Shown here piece after piece: positions 10,511-21,965 of a DNA stretch of 64,000 bases. Source of the stretch: Vandiemenella viatica (Eukaryota > Arthropoda > Insecta > Orthoptera > Morabidae); assembly GCA_031002005.1 (NCBI GenBank), contig JARYHS010008074.1, positions 14,702,924 to 14,766,923 of the forward strand, given 5' to 3'. Position numbers and translations under genes: made by a program. Position 1 is the first letter of the stretch, and every line of letters begins with the position of its first letter. A model generated the notes under the pieces. The model searched no databases. It was not told the DNA's origin and saw only the letters and a list, made by a program, of their open reading frames with translations.

Positions 10511-12464
10511 CAAGTTCTCACAGAGGTTGAGAACCGATGAGTAATCCATTAAAAATTCCTATGGCGAACGCTGCTGTCTCCTGTGGTGGAGATTCCAGTC
10601 AGTCCCGGTATCTCCCCACACCCCTGTCCACTGCGGACAGTGCAGTGTATGGACAAGCGCGGCGGTTTAAATTCAGCGTTGCGTCTGTTCAGTACTACCT
10701 GTACTTTCTCCAAAGGATATGCTGTGGAAATTCAGTCAGGATCGGAATACTCTGAAGTCACCTATCAGAAAATGAATTTGGCATTTGGCTACAAATTGAA
10801 TGAACTGAATTGATGATCTGAAAATAATGCAACGGATCGGAAACAACAAACAAACTATTATTGAGAATATCACCTCAATAACGAGATCAAGATAATAATT
10901 TTATTTTAGTATAGCTGGGCTTGTAGCTTCGTTGGTAAAGAGTCTTTAGAATTTTTGCAGACGATTTTTAACAAGAAACAAGAAGCTATCGGTAGTGTCT
11001 TACATTAAAGAATCATCCCGATATTTATTTTAAAGGATTAAAGTAAACACGGAAAGTAGCAATATGGACGTTCGTAATGGAATAAAAACAATTTCAGTAT
11101 TCCAAGATCCAATTCCAGTCACCGGTCTTGGCTTGATTATGGTAATTGCTCCTGTGCGGAGCTCATTTTGCCGATGGTCACAGTTTTTGTTTTACAAATT
11201 GTTTTATACGTTTATTGTAAAAAAAAAAGTTTAGTGCAGGGAAGTAACATATTCGAACAAGTTTAGTTAAACACACTCAAACGGAATTATACACCTGTTT
11301 TTCGTGAATAATTTTTACTTTTTTCACTCGATCCAAATCCGTATTTCTGTATCTATCTTGCCTTGAATCGTCCCATATTACAGTATGGCCTGTTGCAAAT
11401 CAATACAATTAATTTTCACCCTCATATGATAAAGGGACTTCTGCACTAGCGCAATGGGAATAGGGCTTACAGTGAAGTCTGTAAAATTCATGCATTAGAA
11501 TTCAACGGAGGAGAGAACACGTTAGCTACGAACATTCAGTTAGCTGTGTCTTTCCTCAAAGAAAGGTGATGGCAGGTGGATTTATGTCAACTAAATATCT
11601 TGAACTTTATTCTTGTGAGTGGCAGGTTAACGGCCACTGCTCTACCGGAATTGTGTTTCCAGATGCGAGTCAGCACTTCAGGTGTACGGTGGTGGAACGA
11701 CCGGAAAGATAACTGCTTTTATTGGAGCTGAACGATTCCTGTGCCTTTCATCCCTTCCTGGAGACTTTTTTTTTTAGAAGTCGCTGGCGCAACATCGCCG
11801 AGCTTAACTGCTCATTTGCTGCAATTTTATCATACAGAACAGTAAACTTAATTTCTGGTTATGAGATTTTTGTCCGTAATCGCTCACTCGAACATCACAA
11901 TAATCGATCAACCAGGAAATCTTCCAAGCTCGAGCAAATGGTTCACAGTCAGTTCATTGTTCCGAGCTTGGACAGTAACTCCCGCTTGAGCATACTGTTT
12001 ACTTCACTAAAGCGTTGAATCTTCTGAAAAGTTCACCTCAGTTGTGATACAAATGTTAGAGAAACGAATTGCAGCCACAATTCACTGTCTCCGTTGAGGG
12101 ATAGTACTGGGATTAGTTGTTTCATATACAATCGCGATATCCATTTGCTTCAGAACGTGATTGGACCTATTCTAAGGAATCGAGCACACCGTGTTCCAGA
12201 GTCACTATATGGGGACAATGTTAACTACTCTAGTTTCACCGACGACATGCATCCTTTAATATACTCGTACATACCAGCAGAACTACTGCAGCCTACAGTC
12301 ACAATGAGTAAAGTAGCCAATCAGAAGGAGGGAACTTGGACGTTGATACTGTACTGAGTAACTCTCGAGCACATTATCACGTGCGACGGCCATAGTCGTG
12401 ATTCTTTTCATAGACTTAAAATGGAGATCGAGAGCAACGAGCCAGCGGTAGAAATAGTCTTCCG
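10511..12464. other. No gene seen
   Basis: Anonymous DNA. Open frames of 72-98 codons at 10,537-10,813, 11,722-12,018 and 12,094-12,357 have no recognisable domain and no convincing splice context. Confidence 0.45.
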
Positions 12465-12885
12465 CCTGTATCATATATTCCAGGAGCGCCGAGAGCTTCG
12501 CGCGCTTGTATGCTTAAGGGACGACCAATGTGTGAATGTTTCACAATACTCGCAGCTGAGACAGGTGCTTCTGTGGTTCCACTGCTGGGTTTCCAAGATC
12601 CAATACAGAAACCTCAGGGAACCTGTCGCTGCTACCACGAGTCGACACTGCCGGAAGCACCCTTTTCCAAGACGAACATGGGGCCCGCAGTCAGCCGCAC
12701 TAGGATCTATCCAAGCTGGCGACTGCATGTGGCTCGCCTCCAACAGAGCAACCTACCCCTCAGTGCAAGGGCAGTTAGCTTTGTATGCAGCCTAACTCTG
12801 TATAAGGTATTACAGAGCTTAAGTCCAGCATTTTGCTTGTCCTCCACAGATCATCGCGCCTGTAAAATAAACATTTTATACATTG
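12465..12885 (+). other. GC-richer block with several long frames and a poly(A) signal; unassigned
   Basis: About 400 bp stands out from its neighbours in base composition and is open for more than 90 codons in three overlapping frames (12,421-12,795 and 12,510-12,899 on plus, 12,471-12,743 on minus). A canonical AATAAA occurs at about 12,866 on the plus strand, shortly before composition returns to AT-rich. This would fit a 3' terminal exon or a retrocopied transcript end, but none of the translations is recognisable and there is no poly(A) tract. It may also be an unclassified repeat. Confidence 0.2.
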
Positions 12886-12944
12886 AGACATTAATGTAGT
12901 TATTTAATGTATTAGATTTCATGTCATCATCATCATTAGTTTTC

Positions 12945-13400
12945 TGCCCTCGAGCAGGTTTTCACTTGGCTGCTCTCCATGATCTTCTATCTTCTGCCTT
13001 TCTCTTAATGACCATGTAGTTGCCGTCTTCCTTGATGTTGTCTATAATTTGGTATCTGTTTCTTCCTCTTAATCTCCTCCCACAGACTAAACCTTCCAAG
13101 GCGTCTTTTATCAGGCACTCCCCTCTCAACAAGTGTCCCATCCAGTTTTTCTTTCTCTCCTTTACTATTTGCAGGATTTTTCTGCTTTCACTGACCCTGT
13201 CCAGCACTTCAGCATTGCTTATTTTATCCACCCAGCTTATCTTCTCCATCCTCCCCCACATCCACATCTCAAATGCTTCTAACCGCTTTTCATCCTCTCG
13301 TCTCAGTGTCCATGTCTCCGACGCATAAAGAGCTACACTCCATACAAAACATTTACAGAGTCTTTCTCTAAGTGTTTTGTCTATTTTTCCGGTTAGATTT
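12945..13400 (-). pseudogene. LINE fragment, family C, C-terminal region (copy 1)
   Basis: The minus strand encodes FEMWMWGRMEKISWVDK followed by LQIVKERKKNWMGHLLRGECL and GRNRYQIIDNIKE, a block found at the extreme carboxy end of many arthropod LINE polyproteins after the reverse transcriptase. The preceding CFVW...LYA region is readable to about 13,400 with a frame break. A related fragment at 49,780-50,560 has the same order and the same start of its 3' flank (TTCTGCCCT). No catalytic motif is included. It is a dead fragment. Confidence 0.75.
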
Positions 13401-14998
13401 CATGTACTATCTACTATGTAATTTCCTAAGCTCACTCACTCAATCGCTCACTCACTCACCCCGACAGCTATTGCCTGGAGGACAGTGTCACGTGTCAGCC
13501 TTCGCTCGCAAACAGCCGCAAGAGATTTCATTAGAAGATACTCGAGATTATGTCTACAATTTAATAGCCAAGCAACTGCTACCAAATTAATTGCTATAAT
13601 ACATTCATTAAGTTCTTTTTTCGTAGCGTTTCATAGTTGAAAAAATATCGGGAACTGCTTTTCACTGCTAATGAATGCAACATAAAAAAACTTAAATTAT
13701 TCATGGTGTCATGACATTTGTAATTCCGGCGTAGGCTAAAATTAAATTTAGTTAAAACTTTCGCTAATGTTGCTGCTTGGCCATAGTTTATACATTACGG
13801 TTTATTTGCTATTTACGTATTTTACTTACCACTTTCGTTTATGGTCTTTGTTCATGTTCGTTGTAGGTGACTTATTACGTTATTTAAAGCGGACATCAGA
13901 CCAAATATGTTACCGAATAGAGTATTCTGGCAATTCATTTATTCGGAGTTGCTCAACTGTCTAATAATCTGGATTCTGTAATAAGTATAAATGAGCTAAG
14001 GCAAAAGACGTGGCCTGTATGAATGAACTTGATGAAAGATGTAATAGTTTAGCAGGTACTTGGAGGAAGTTGACTAATTAGGAAAGTATATTGATAAGAT
14101 TTTTGTGTTTTGGTTACTGAAAGTTATAAAATAAACTGAAGTTCGTGGAGCTACTTTTAGTCAATCGGTAGCAATAGCACCTTTCATTGAAACTGAAAAA
14201 TATTAAGGAAATAAGTTATTTTTGATAGTGAAGGAAAGTAACATACTAATTATGTGTTCGGCACAGACTAGAGCCGTCTGTCAGAAACGCTATTGCCAGC
14301 TGAATAGGATGAAAGCAGATAATGGCCAGCAGCGGCAAAACACTATTATCAGCAGCTACGGTGTGTGAGGAATGCATCGCAACATATATGAAGTCACCAA
14401 AAAGTTAATAATAAAATTCTAGTAAAGAAGTCAGAATAGAATGAATACGCCTGAGGGGATATTACGCTAGCGTAACAAAATCAAGTTGTTGAAACGCAAG
14501 CCTCTGTAATGTATTCGCGCCGCAGCTCCTCTATCGTATTTTACTATCCTGTATCGTGTTATGTCACCAAAGATCGGTAATAGATCAGAGCAAACCGAGA
14601 AAATATTGTACGTGACTTTTCAGGAGTTCATAAATAACTGTGCCTCATACGATCCACTTGAGTCGGTGACATTATATTAAGCGACTAAATTCTTTATGAC
14701 CGACGTCAGGTTGCAGCATCTGGAACGTCACGCTTTGGGTTTTATGCCTGACAGCATTTAGAATCTTGAGATTAAAGCACTACTGATTTCCCTGCGCTGA
14801 CAGTTACGGATTTACGTGGAGATTTAACCGTCAGATAAGAGCGTTTAGTCTTAGCAGTAAGCTGCCGTCGTGCCGTTCACCTGGCAGAGTATTATATCCC
14901 ACAGTAGCCAAAACGGTGGTGTTTAATAAAAACATAATGCTCATTTAAGTTTTTCTTATTCTACCAGAGCGAAAACAATTATGAAATCAATATTTATT
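13401..14998. other. No gene seen
   Basis: AT-rich anonymous sequence. Short CTCACT-type simple repeats occur at 13,431-13,462. No protein domain was recognised. Confidence 0.5.
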
Positions 14999-15375
14999 CA
15001 TTACTAGTTGAAAGAACACGCCAATGCAACTGTTTAATTTATTTATTGCTGCATTGGCGTTATCTTTCAACAGGTAATTAATTAAGCAACTGTGGAAACA
15101 TGGCCTGCAACAACATCGCATTGATTCAGTCCTGCCAGAGATTTCCAACAGGCCTATTCAGCACCTACAAGAAAACACACCTCAAACTGCACAAAACCAT
15201 GGCGAACATCAGATTCAACAAGAAGTGCAAAATTAATAATATTCGTCGCTGATGAGAGGTGAAACGCGTACGACGCAGTAATAAACAAACTAAACAGTTG
15301 CACTGGCGTGTTCATTCAACTAGTGATTCATTAAGCAACTGTGGAAACATGGCCTGCAACAACATCGCATTCAGT
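14999..15375. repeat. Compound inverted and direct repeat (small foldback element)
   Basis: CTAGTTGAAAGAACACGCCA at 15,003 is repeated in inverted form at about 15,308-15,335. A second short inverted partner lies at 15,049-15,073. A direct repeat of about 70 bp covers 15,050-15,122 and 15,302-15,372, both ending in the words AAGCAACTGTGGAAACATGG and CCTGCAACAACATCGCATT. The arrangement looks like a small hairpin element whose end was duplicated, perhaps by insertion beside an older copy. There is no coding sequence. Confidence 0.65.
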
Positions 15376-15837
15376 TATTCATTGTTTAACAGACCAGTAC
15401 TAGGGTTGTAACGGAGCTTATCTTTGCGGATGTTCAGTGCCTCACATTCGCGGATGCGGAGGTTTTTCGGAAGTGAAAGCGGAGGTGGAAAAATAACTGT
15501 ATAATTATTTAGATTTTAATATTTTATCAAAAATAAATTTAAAATCGAAATAATTATTTATAGCGAAATCTTTTCATACATAAAGGTATTTCCATATAAT
15601 AATGCCATAATGATTTATTTTTGCCTCATCTTTTAACAACAAAAAACGTGCGATGATTTCACAAGTGAATTAAATTATTTACAGAACTACTCACGTTTCT
15701 AAAAATCAATGTTTGTCATATGGACTTTGCGGAGTTCGTGGCTCGACTAATTCAAGCCTTAAGCACAAGGACACGCCACCGCACATCACTGTGCTCGATT
15801 TTTTTTTTTATTTTTTTTTTATGATTATACGACATGT

Positions 15838-16009
15838 CGACGTCGAGGTCATTATAGGTTAGGAACGGGAAGGAATTCAGCCATGGATGTTCAAAGAAAG
15901 CATTCGCCTGGAGTGGAAAACCCGAATCTGGATGCCCGAACAGCTATTCGAAGCCGCATCCTCCCGCATGCGAGGCCAGGCCGTAACCGTTCACCCACCA
16001 CGCTCGGCT
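15838..16009 (-). mobile_element. tRNA-derived SINE, family 1 (diverged)
   Basis: The minus-strand head begins at about 16,009 (CCGAGCGTGGTGGGTGAACG) and has a damaged B box (GGCTTCGAATAGC). It is followed by the GGGTTTTCCACTCCAGGCGA-like tail. It is the same family as 28,872-29,095 and 32,678-32,900. T-rich sequence at 15,800-15,822 may be its tail. Confidence 0.7.
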
Positions 16010-16642
16010 CCGTGCTCACCACCCGCCTTCCCATCCGTCTAGTGGCGCATTCACAGTACAACTTGTAGGACCTGCGAGATCCGATTTTCGACAAAGAACT
16101 CTTGACGGGACGTGAAAGGGGTTATAGGACTACCTTCCTTTGGATGTTATTGGACTCCCAGGCAAGCAAAAAGGGTCCCTGTTGTCCAACAAGCTATAGA
16201 TATTGGAGGAAACTTCCTACGAATGTGCGATTGGAACACAGGGTGTGCCGCGAGAAAGTATGAGTGGAAGGGATTGCTGGGAACATTTAGTTGGATCCCT
16301 CTTAGTGGCGTGAATGGGTGAGCGTATTCTCCGGTAATTCTACTAGGATGTCCTGTAAGTTGGACCGTCAATAGGTTGCTTTACTTCACATGCAAGTTCA
16401 AATTTGTAAATTCGTCGCTTAGGTAATACCACCGTAAAGTTGATTGTTACTTTTATTGCAAGATCGTCAGAAAAAAACAACCACTTTGTTGTTAGCTAAG
16501 CGACGATGGGCAGGATCTCGTATAAAGAGAAAAGAATAATCTACGAGGGTTGTTTTTTAAGTAAGTGCCGTTTTTATTTTTTTTAAAAGATACAAATACT
16601 TTTGTAAAAAAACTTTTATTTTCTGATTCCAAACACTTTTAC

Positions 16643-17697
16643 CTATTTTTCTACATAGTTGCCTTGTTTATTTAAGCACTTGTCATACCGTACAATTAAG
16701 TTTTTAATTCCCTCTTCAAAGAATTAGGCCGCCTGATCCGACAGCCAAGAAAGAGTTCACGGCCGCTTTCACTTCATCGTCGTCATTGAAGCGCTGCCCG
16801 CCAAGATGGTGTTTCAGGTACCAGAAAAGGTGAAAATCGGTAGGAGCAAGGTCGGGGCTCTATGGTGGATGGTCCAAAACTTCCCAGCCAAAAGAATCAA
16901 TTAAATCCCGAGTCTTTTGAGAGGTGTGAGGCCTAGAGTTATCGTGCAGGAGCAAAACTCCTTTTGTCAGCATGCCGCGCCTTTTGTTTTGAATTGCTCT
17001 GGGGAGCTTCTTTAGAGTTGCGCAGTAGGCATCTGAGTTGATTGTCGTTCCTCGTGGCATAAAGTCCACTAGCTAAACACCGCGCCTGTCCCACAACACA
17101 GTTGCCATAATCTTGCGCTTTGACCTTGACGGGTGGGGTTGTGTGTCGCCATTCCATCGATTTTCGCTTGGTTTCGGCAGTGATATGGGATACCCATGTT
17201 TCATCTCCAGTGACAATTTGACTCAACATGTCATCCCCTTCTTCCTCGTAACGAATCAAAAAGTCTAATGAAGTGGCAAATCTCTTCCCTTTGTGGTCCT
17301 CTGTGAGGAGTGTGGGTACCCACCGAGAACACAGTTTCTTAAACTTTAGGTTTTCAGACACAATTTTGTACAAAACCGATCTTGAAACTTGTGGAAATTC
17401 CAAAGAAAGAGTGGAAATTATGAATCTTCTGTCCTCACGAATCTTTGTTTCGACTGCAGCCACCAAATCATCAGTGATCACAGAGGGCCGGCCTGAGCGT
17501 TCTTCGTCATGGACGTTTTGACGGCCATTTTTAAACTCTCTAACCCATTAACGCACTTTACCTTCACTCATTGCATTCAAGCCATAAACTTCTGTTAACT
17601 GACGATGAATTTCTGCAGCTGATAGGCTTCTCGCGGTCAAAAAACGTATCACTGACCGTATCTCACACGCGGCGGGCGAGTCAATAATCGTAAACAT
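16643..17697 (-). pseudogene. mariner transposase (DD34D), inactivated
   Basis: The expected protein starts at the ATG at 17,697 (MFTIIDSPAACEIRSVIRF) and ends with CLNKQGNYVEK and a TAG at 16,643, close to the usual 345-350 residues. Visible parts are the N-terminal helix-turn-helix region, GRPSVITDD linker, TGDETWVSH with the first catalytic Asp, LLHDNSRPHTS with the second, and SPDLAPTDFHLF with the third. I count 34 residues between the second and third Asp, as in mariner. Lesions are a stop at 17,548-17,550 before WVREF, a frameshift after the SMEWRH block near 17,130, a stop replacing Tyr just before SPDLAP, and later stops. It is non-functional. Confidence 0.9.
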
Positions 17698-17709
17698 TAT
17701 AAAGTAGCA

Positions 17710-17897
17710 AAATCTTGAACATGGCAGCATCAACAGCAATTGTATAATGACAACACAGCCAAACCTGTTGCAAATATTCAATGATTTTATTCTTGACCGG
17801 TTGACCCTTAAGGCGGGTCGAAACCGGTCAAGAATAAATTCATTGAATATTTGCAACAGGTTTGGCTGTGTTGTCATTATACAATTATAAAGTAGCA
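17710..17897. repeat. Palindromic (hairpin) insertion with 13-bp target duplication
   Basis: Two arms of about 66 bp, one starting AATTGTATAATGAC near 17,738 and its reverse complement ending near 17,886, enclose a short loop containing GACCC/GGGTC. The insert, plus a 27-bp single-stranded lead-in at 17,710-17,736, lies between two copies of TTATAAAGTAGCA (17,697-17,709 and 17,885-17,897). A long perfect duplication shows insertion by a process making variable-length duplications, which suits a retroelement. The central ACCGGTTTCGAC-type words resemble ends of Penelope-like elements, but no coding sequence is present. Confidence 0.75.
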
Positions 17898-18049
17898 CAG
17901 CGATGCGTACACGTCAGCTACAGAGCTGCAACTGGCATCAGTGTGAATGGGAAGGATGCCGGCAAGTGGCGCGGTGGATTGTTGCGGCGTCCGCGTGAAC
18001 TACGGGACTATACGCGCGAACGGCCCTTACTTAAAAAATAACACTCGTA

Positions 18050-18990
18050 TATTGCAATGTAAACAAAACATCCGCTATACATCCGCATCAAAAATTGCCG
18101 ATGCGAAAGCGGATGTAGGATTTCACGCGAAAGTTCCGAACGATTCTCACCGATTTTGTTGAAGTATCTGACAGCAGTCGAAATGCTATAGTCGTATTTG
18201 AGGAGGTAAAACATTCAAGTTGATTTTCTGGGTGGGAATTGCTGAGGATGGAGCCTCCATGGTTGACACAAACATTCTACGTGGGGGCGTGGAATGTGTG
18301 AGGTCTGGATACCCCAGCAAGCAAAGAAAACGCTAAAAGGGAAACCTAAAGTGTTCAGTTTCTGTTGTTTGGATTATTGAGATTAAATGGAAACAACCAT
18401 TGGATTTCCCGTCAAGAGAATATAAACCAAACTCTAGCAATCTATCAACGAGATTACTGACGTAGGATTGAAATCGAACAACAAGAGAAAGGAAATGAAT
18501 CAGATGCTATGAACATTTTAACAACAGAAACGTGAACAAACCACATTTGTACAACTGTATCCCACAAAAGAAATTGTTGTAAAAATAGGTCAAGTCTCTT
18601 GGTAGTGTAGCGAAAAATACAGTAGTTGTTCTGAGCCAAGTGTACAGTGCGTATTCACTTCACTTTCTGAAACAAAACCGTTTCGCTCGGTATTATAGAT
18701 AGCTGATTTAAAATAAAAAGAAATTGTGGCAACTTGGTCATTATGCATGCCATAATTTTTACTGAAATGAAAGGCGTAATACATTTTATTTATTCTGGGA
18801 TTTGTTAAAGCAGAATGACCTATGAAAGGAATCTTGACTTTTGTGTATTTTTAAGATTGGTAAAGCAACATATTAAAATATTTACATAGGTTTGCTAAAA
18901 CATTGTGTGCATAATTGGTAAAGTCACCAGGTTTCTGATTTTAAATCTACGATCTATACCATCGAAAAAAATTCTGTTGACATCAGATTA
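18050..18990. other. No gene seen; 3' flank of the candidate exon
   Basis: Anonymous sequence. A cluster of ATCCGC/GCGGAT words occurs at 18,068-18,118 and again near 15,430-15,475, possibly remains of a terminal repeat. No long frame is seen. Confidence 0.45.
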
Positions 18991-19081
18991 GTTTTTATTT
19001 TATTTCGCTTATGGCAAAATACACAATACAAGAGAATTCATAACAATGTGTCAAGCTAAAACAATCAATAAGGCACCTGAA

Positions 19082-19449
19082 TTAAGTCCTGATTGTCCAG
19101 TCACTCTGTCGCAGCTCTTGATGATAACCTGCACTCAGCGACGTTATGCCGGATAGACTGAGTTGGGTGATGTTCTCATGCGTCAATGGGCCACACCACC
19201 CGTGGATGGTTGCGTATCCTGTTGAAGGCAACACATTCGTAATTGGAGTGCACCAATTGTTATACCCCTTTATAGAATATAAGATCAGATAATTAGGGGA
19301 AGAAATGGAATGATTCGAAATAAAGGCAATTTGTACTGTCTCTGGAGTCTGTCTTAGCACATTGTTGAGTGAGATGATACAATACATTATGAACTGTGAA
19401 GGAATTAAGTTTACAGAAATTGTGTTGATAGCCATAAACGCAGTCATAT
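19082..19449 (-). CDS. Candidate 3' terminal coding exon, unknown protein
   Basis: The minus strand is open for 121 codons from an ATG at 19,447 to a TAA at 19,082, longer than most chance frames in this AT-rich region. Immediately upstream is TATTATATTACAG (AG at 19,450-19,451), which reads as a splice acceptor, and the frame stays open across it. Downstream, two overlapping AATAAA signals lie at about 18,994-19,004, giving a 3' untranslated region of about 90 bases. The translation has paired Trp-Cys motifs (NWCTPI, GWCGPL), an NHS/NIT glycosylation-like pattern and ends SAGYHQELRQSDWTIRT. I do not recognise the family. It could be a host gene's last exon or chance; upstream exons are not found. 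Confidence 0.3.
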
Positions 19450-19477
19450 CTGTAATATAATAATAATAATTCCGTGT

Positions 19478-19731
19478 GGTCGTAATAACCTGGAGATAGG
19501 GTTTTTACTGGCTGCGCATTCCTTCCCTATCCCTAACCCGACAATCCTGCCACGTACAGGGGACCTACAGTTTAACGTGGAATCCGAACCACGGAAGCGT
19601 TCTGGTGTACTTCACTGTGGCAGAGGTGAAGGTCGGGTTAAGCGCCTTTGAAAATCCCCCCCGAAACAGAGATTCGAACCGGGGACCTTACGACCTCCAG
19701 TCAGACGCTTAACCACTGAGCCACTATACGG
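19478..19731 (-). mobile_element. tRNA-derived SINE, core family
   Basis: The minus-strand head runs from 19,731 with GTGGCTCAGTGGTTAAGCG (A box) and GGTTCGAATCTC (B box), spaced as in a tRNA. On the plus strand the core is ACAGTTTAACGTGGAATCCG at about 19,567, followed by GAACCACGGAAGC. It is well preserved. The ATA-repeat at 19,457-19,470 is probably its tail, lying right beside the candidate exon's splice acceptor. Confidence 0.85.
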
Positions 19732-19739
19732 ATCTATAT

Positions 19740-21655
19740 CTGTAATTAATTCATTAATTAAGTTACAGATTTTGGGCATCATACTCACGCCTGCGTAATT
19801 TTACTATAATAAGATGTGATTTTGTTAATGTTAAAGTAATGTGATTAAAATTTTGTATTAAAAATTGTAAATGTATATCACTAATACGAGTTTATAACTG
19901 TCTATGAAGGGCCAGAGCGTAACCGATGGCTATGAGAGCGGAAGAAAAGAGTATTAATGTACGGCGCAAGAACGAAATAGCGGACTCGACGACGTGATAT
20001 GGGCCGAGCATGGCTTTAAACTGGAGAGATGATACGGCATAAATCCAATATCAGTTAATAACATTGTCACAGGAAGACTTTACTGTATGGTAGAAAGTAT
20101 ATTCAATTACATGAGATAAAATTTCAACTCAAAGAAGTTTTAAAATGTTTGTGAAGTAATAAAGATGAAATAATGAATAAGTTTAATTTGTGAAAATCAT
20201 TTGAAGAGAAGTATTTCTGACAAATAATTATTGGTGAGAGCGTAAATACTACATTTGAGATATATGAAGGTATATTTCAGGTGAAACGAAACAAGGATTA
20301 CAAGATTTATGTTGGAATTTTGACAAGAGAGCAATCATCGGAGGTCGGCCAAGTGGAAAGGTGATTGAAGTTGTTCTCAACTCTCTTGGGAGCAAAATAC
20401 GAGACATTACAAGGTAAAGACTATACGATATTAATTAAATGAGAAACACTGTCGTCATAAATGGTGTAAAGACTTACAATTGCATTTATAAAAAGTGTAA
20501 CTGATTATGCATTTCACGATAGGATAGTTATAATTCGTGGGTAGGGCGCAAAAACTGGATCCCAAGAAGAAAATTTTGCTGTTGGTATAAAATTTGGTAC
20601 ATAATTTTCTGAAGACGTATTATTCGAGAAATGTTCCATGTAAATGGCGAGGTACTGTAGGAATAATTCGACACTGAAGAGAATAGTAATAGTTAAATAA
20701 CTTTATTCACACGTATGCAGCGTTATATGTGAATAGGAAGCAAAAAACCCCATTACTCGAATGTTAAGAGATGTAGGTGAGGTTTTAAACTTGAATAAAA
20801 TAAAAGTTTGCATACTAAAATTTATTTCACATAAAAGAAAACTCTTCAGTTCAATCGCGGCTCATGGGAAAGAGATTCACACTTGACACTATGTCGGTGT
20901 TGCAGTTTCGGTTACGAGAATTCTCTGAAGGCTGATGTGGACTGGGAGCCGTTTAGGTTTGCAGACTTCACATCAATTTTAACCTCTTTCGTGTAGTTCG
21001 CAGTGAATCGAAACAGCTCAACAAAGCAAAAATTCTACGAACATATATTAGGAATTTAATAGATTTTCATAAGAAGAAGCTGAATTGAAGTAATGAGAAT
21101 AGAGAGATCTATTTGGCCTTCAGCCATTCTATTGCTAAACGTGGCAGAGCTGTCTATTACAATTACTATTCTTCTTTCTCCTATGGTGAATTTTGTCGCG
21201 GGACATCGCAGTACAACCGACAGGAAACGCAGAACCAGGTTTTTGTAAAACGTAAATTCCTGAGTGATAAAGCATCACTGCGTTAAGCTTTATTGATAAC
21301 TGTGTTCTTGTTTCAGATTAAAGGAAGAAATAAATAAATTAATGAGCGAATGGAAACAGGATTAAGATATGAACTTGGACTAAACACAAATAAAAGCCAC
21401 GAAAAGTTAATGGGAGTGTGTGTTTCAAGACAGAGGGGAAGTAATATCTCTTGAGAAATTAGTATTGATTTCTGACATTAATGTTACTACAAAAGCTGGT
21501 CTTCTTAGCAGAAATACTTTTTATATGAAATATGCTAACTTTGATTTCGATGTATTTACACTTATCGTTTGTCAATACTCTTAAAATACAGTTCACTTTC
21601 ATGTACTCAGTATCAAATACTTAGTATTTATTAGTTACTGCCGCCAAGTGCTCAA
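19740..21655. other. No gene seen
   Basis: AT-rich anonymous DNA without long open frames or recognisable repeats. A palindromic AATTAATTCATTAATTAA stretch occurs at 19,744-19,762. Confidence 0.5.
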
Positions 21656-21660
21656 CATTT

Positions 21661-21965
21661 GAGCGGACTCATGGCTCAGTGGTTAAATCGTCTGACTGGA
21701 GATCGAAAGGTCCCCTCCTCTAATCGATGTCTCTGCGGGGTTTATAAAAAACTTTAACCTTACCTCTACCTCCGCAACAGCACGCTGCGTGAACTGAAGG
21801 ATGCCAGAAGGCTTCCGTGGTACAGATTCCACGTTAAACGACAGGATTACCGAATTAGTTAAGGTGGCTACGACAGGGGTGGAATACGCAGCCAATAAAA
21901 ACCCTGTCATCAGGTCGTTACGACCACACGAGCCCTCCTCCCTTTTTTTTTTTTTATCTGAATTG
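21661..21965 (+). mobile_element. tRNA-derived SINE, core family
   Basis: The head GGCTCAGTGGTTAAATCG (A box) at about 21,673 and a weakened B box (CCTCTAATCGATG) are followed, in reverse sense to the 19.5-kb copy, by the core seen as GATTCCACGTTAAACG at 21,826. The element closes with a T-run at 21,942-21,956. It matches the 19,478-19,731 SINE over its length but is more diverged. Confidence 0.8.

Larger units (their letters stand above)
16544..18047 (-). mobile_element. mariner element with a palindromic insertion
   Basis: The terminal inverted repeats match: CGAGGGTTGTTTTTTAAGT at 16,544 and, reversed, CGAGTGTTATTTTTTAAGT ending at 18,047. Both are flanked by TA (16,542-16,543 and 18,048-18,049), the mariner target duplication. 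The minus strand carries a mariner transposase spanning 16,643-17,697, inactivated by stops and a frameshift. A 188-bp palindromic insertion with 13-bp direct repeats sits just upstream of the transposase ATG. Without that insert the element is about 1.3 kb, the usual mariner length. Confidence 0.9.

Noticed and set aside
11722..12357. Two plus-strand frames of 87-98 codons as a possible two-exon gene
   Set aside because: There are no convincing donor and acceptor sites between them and no recognisable domain.
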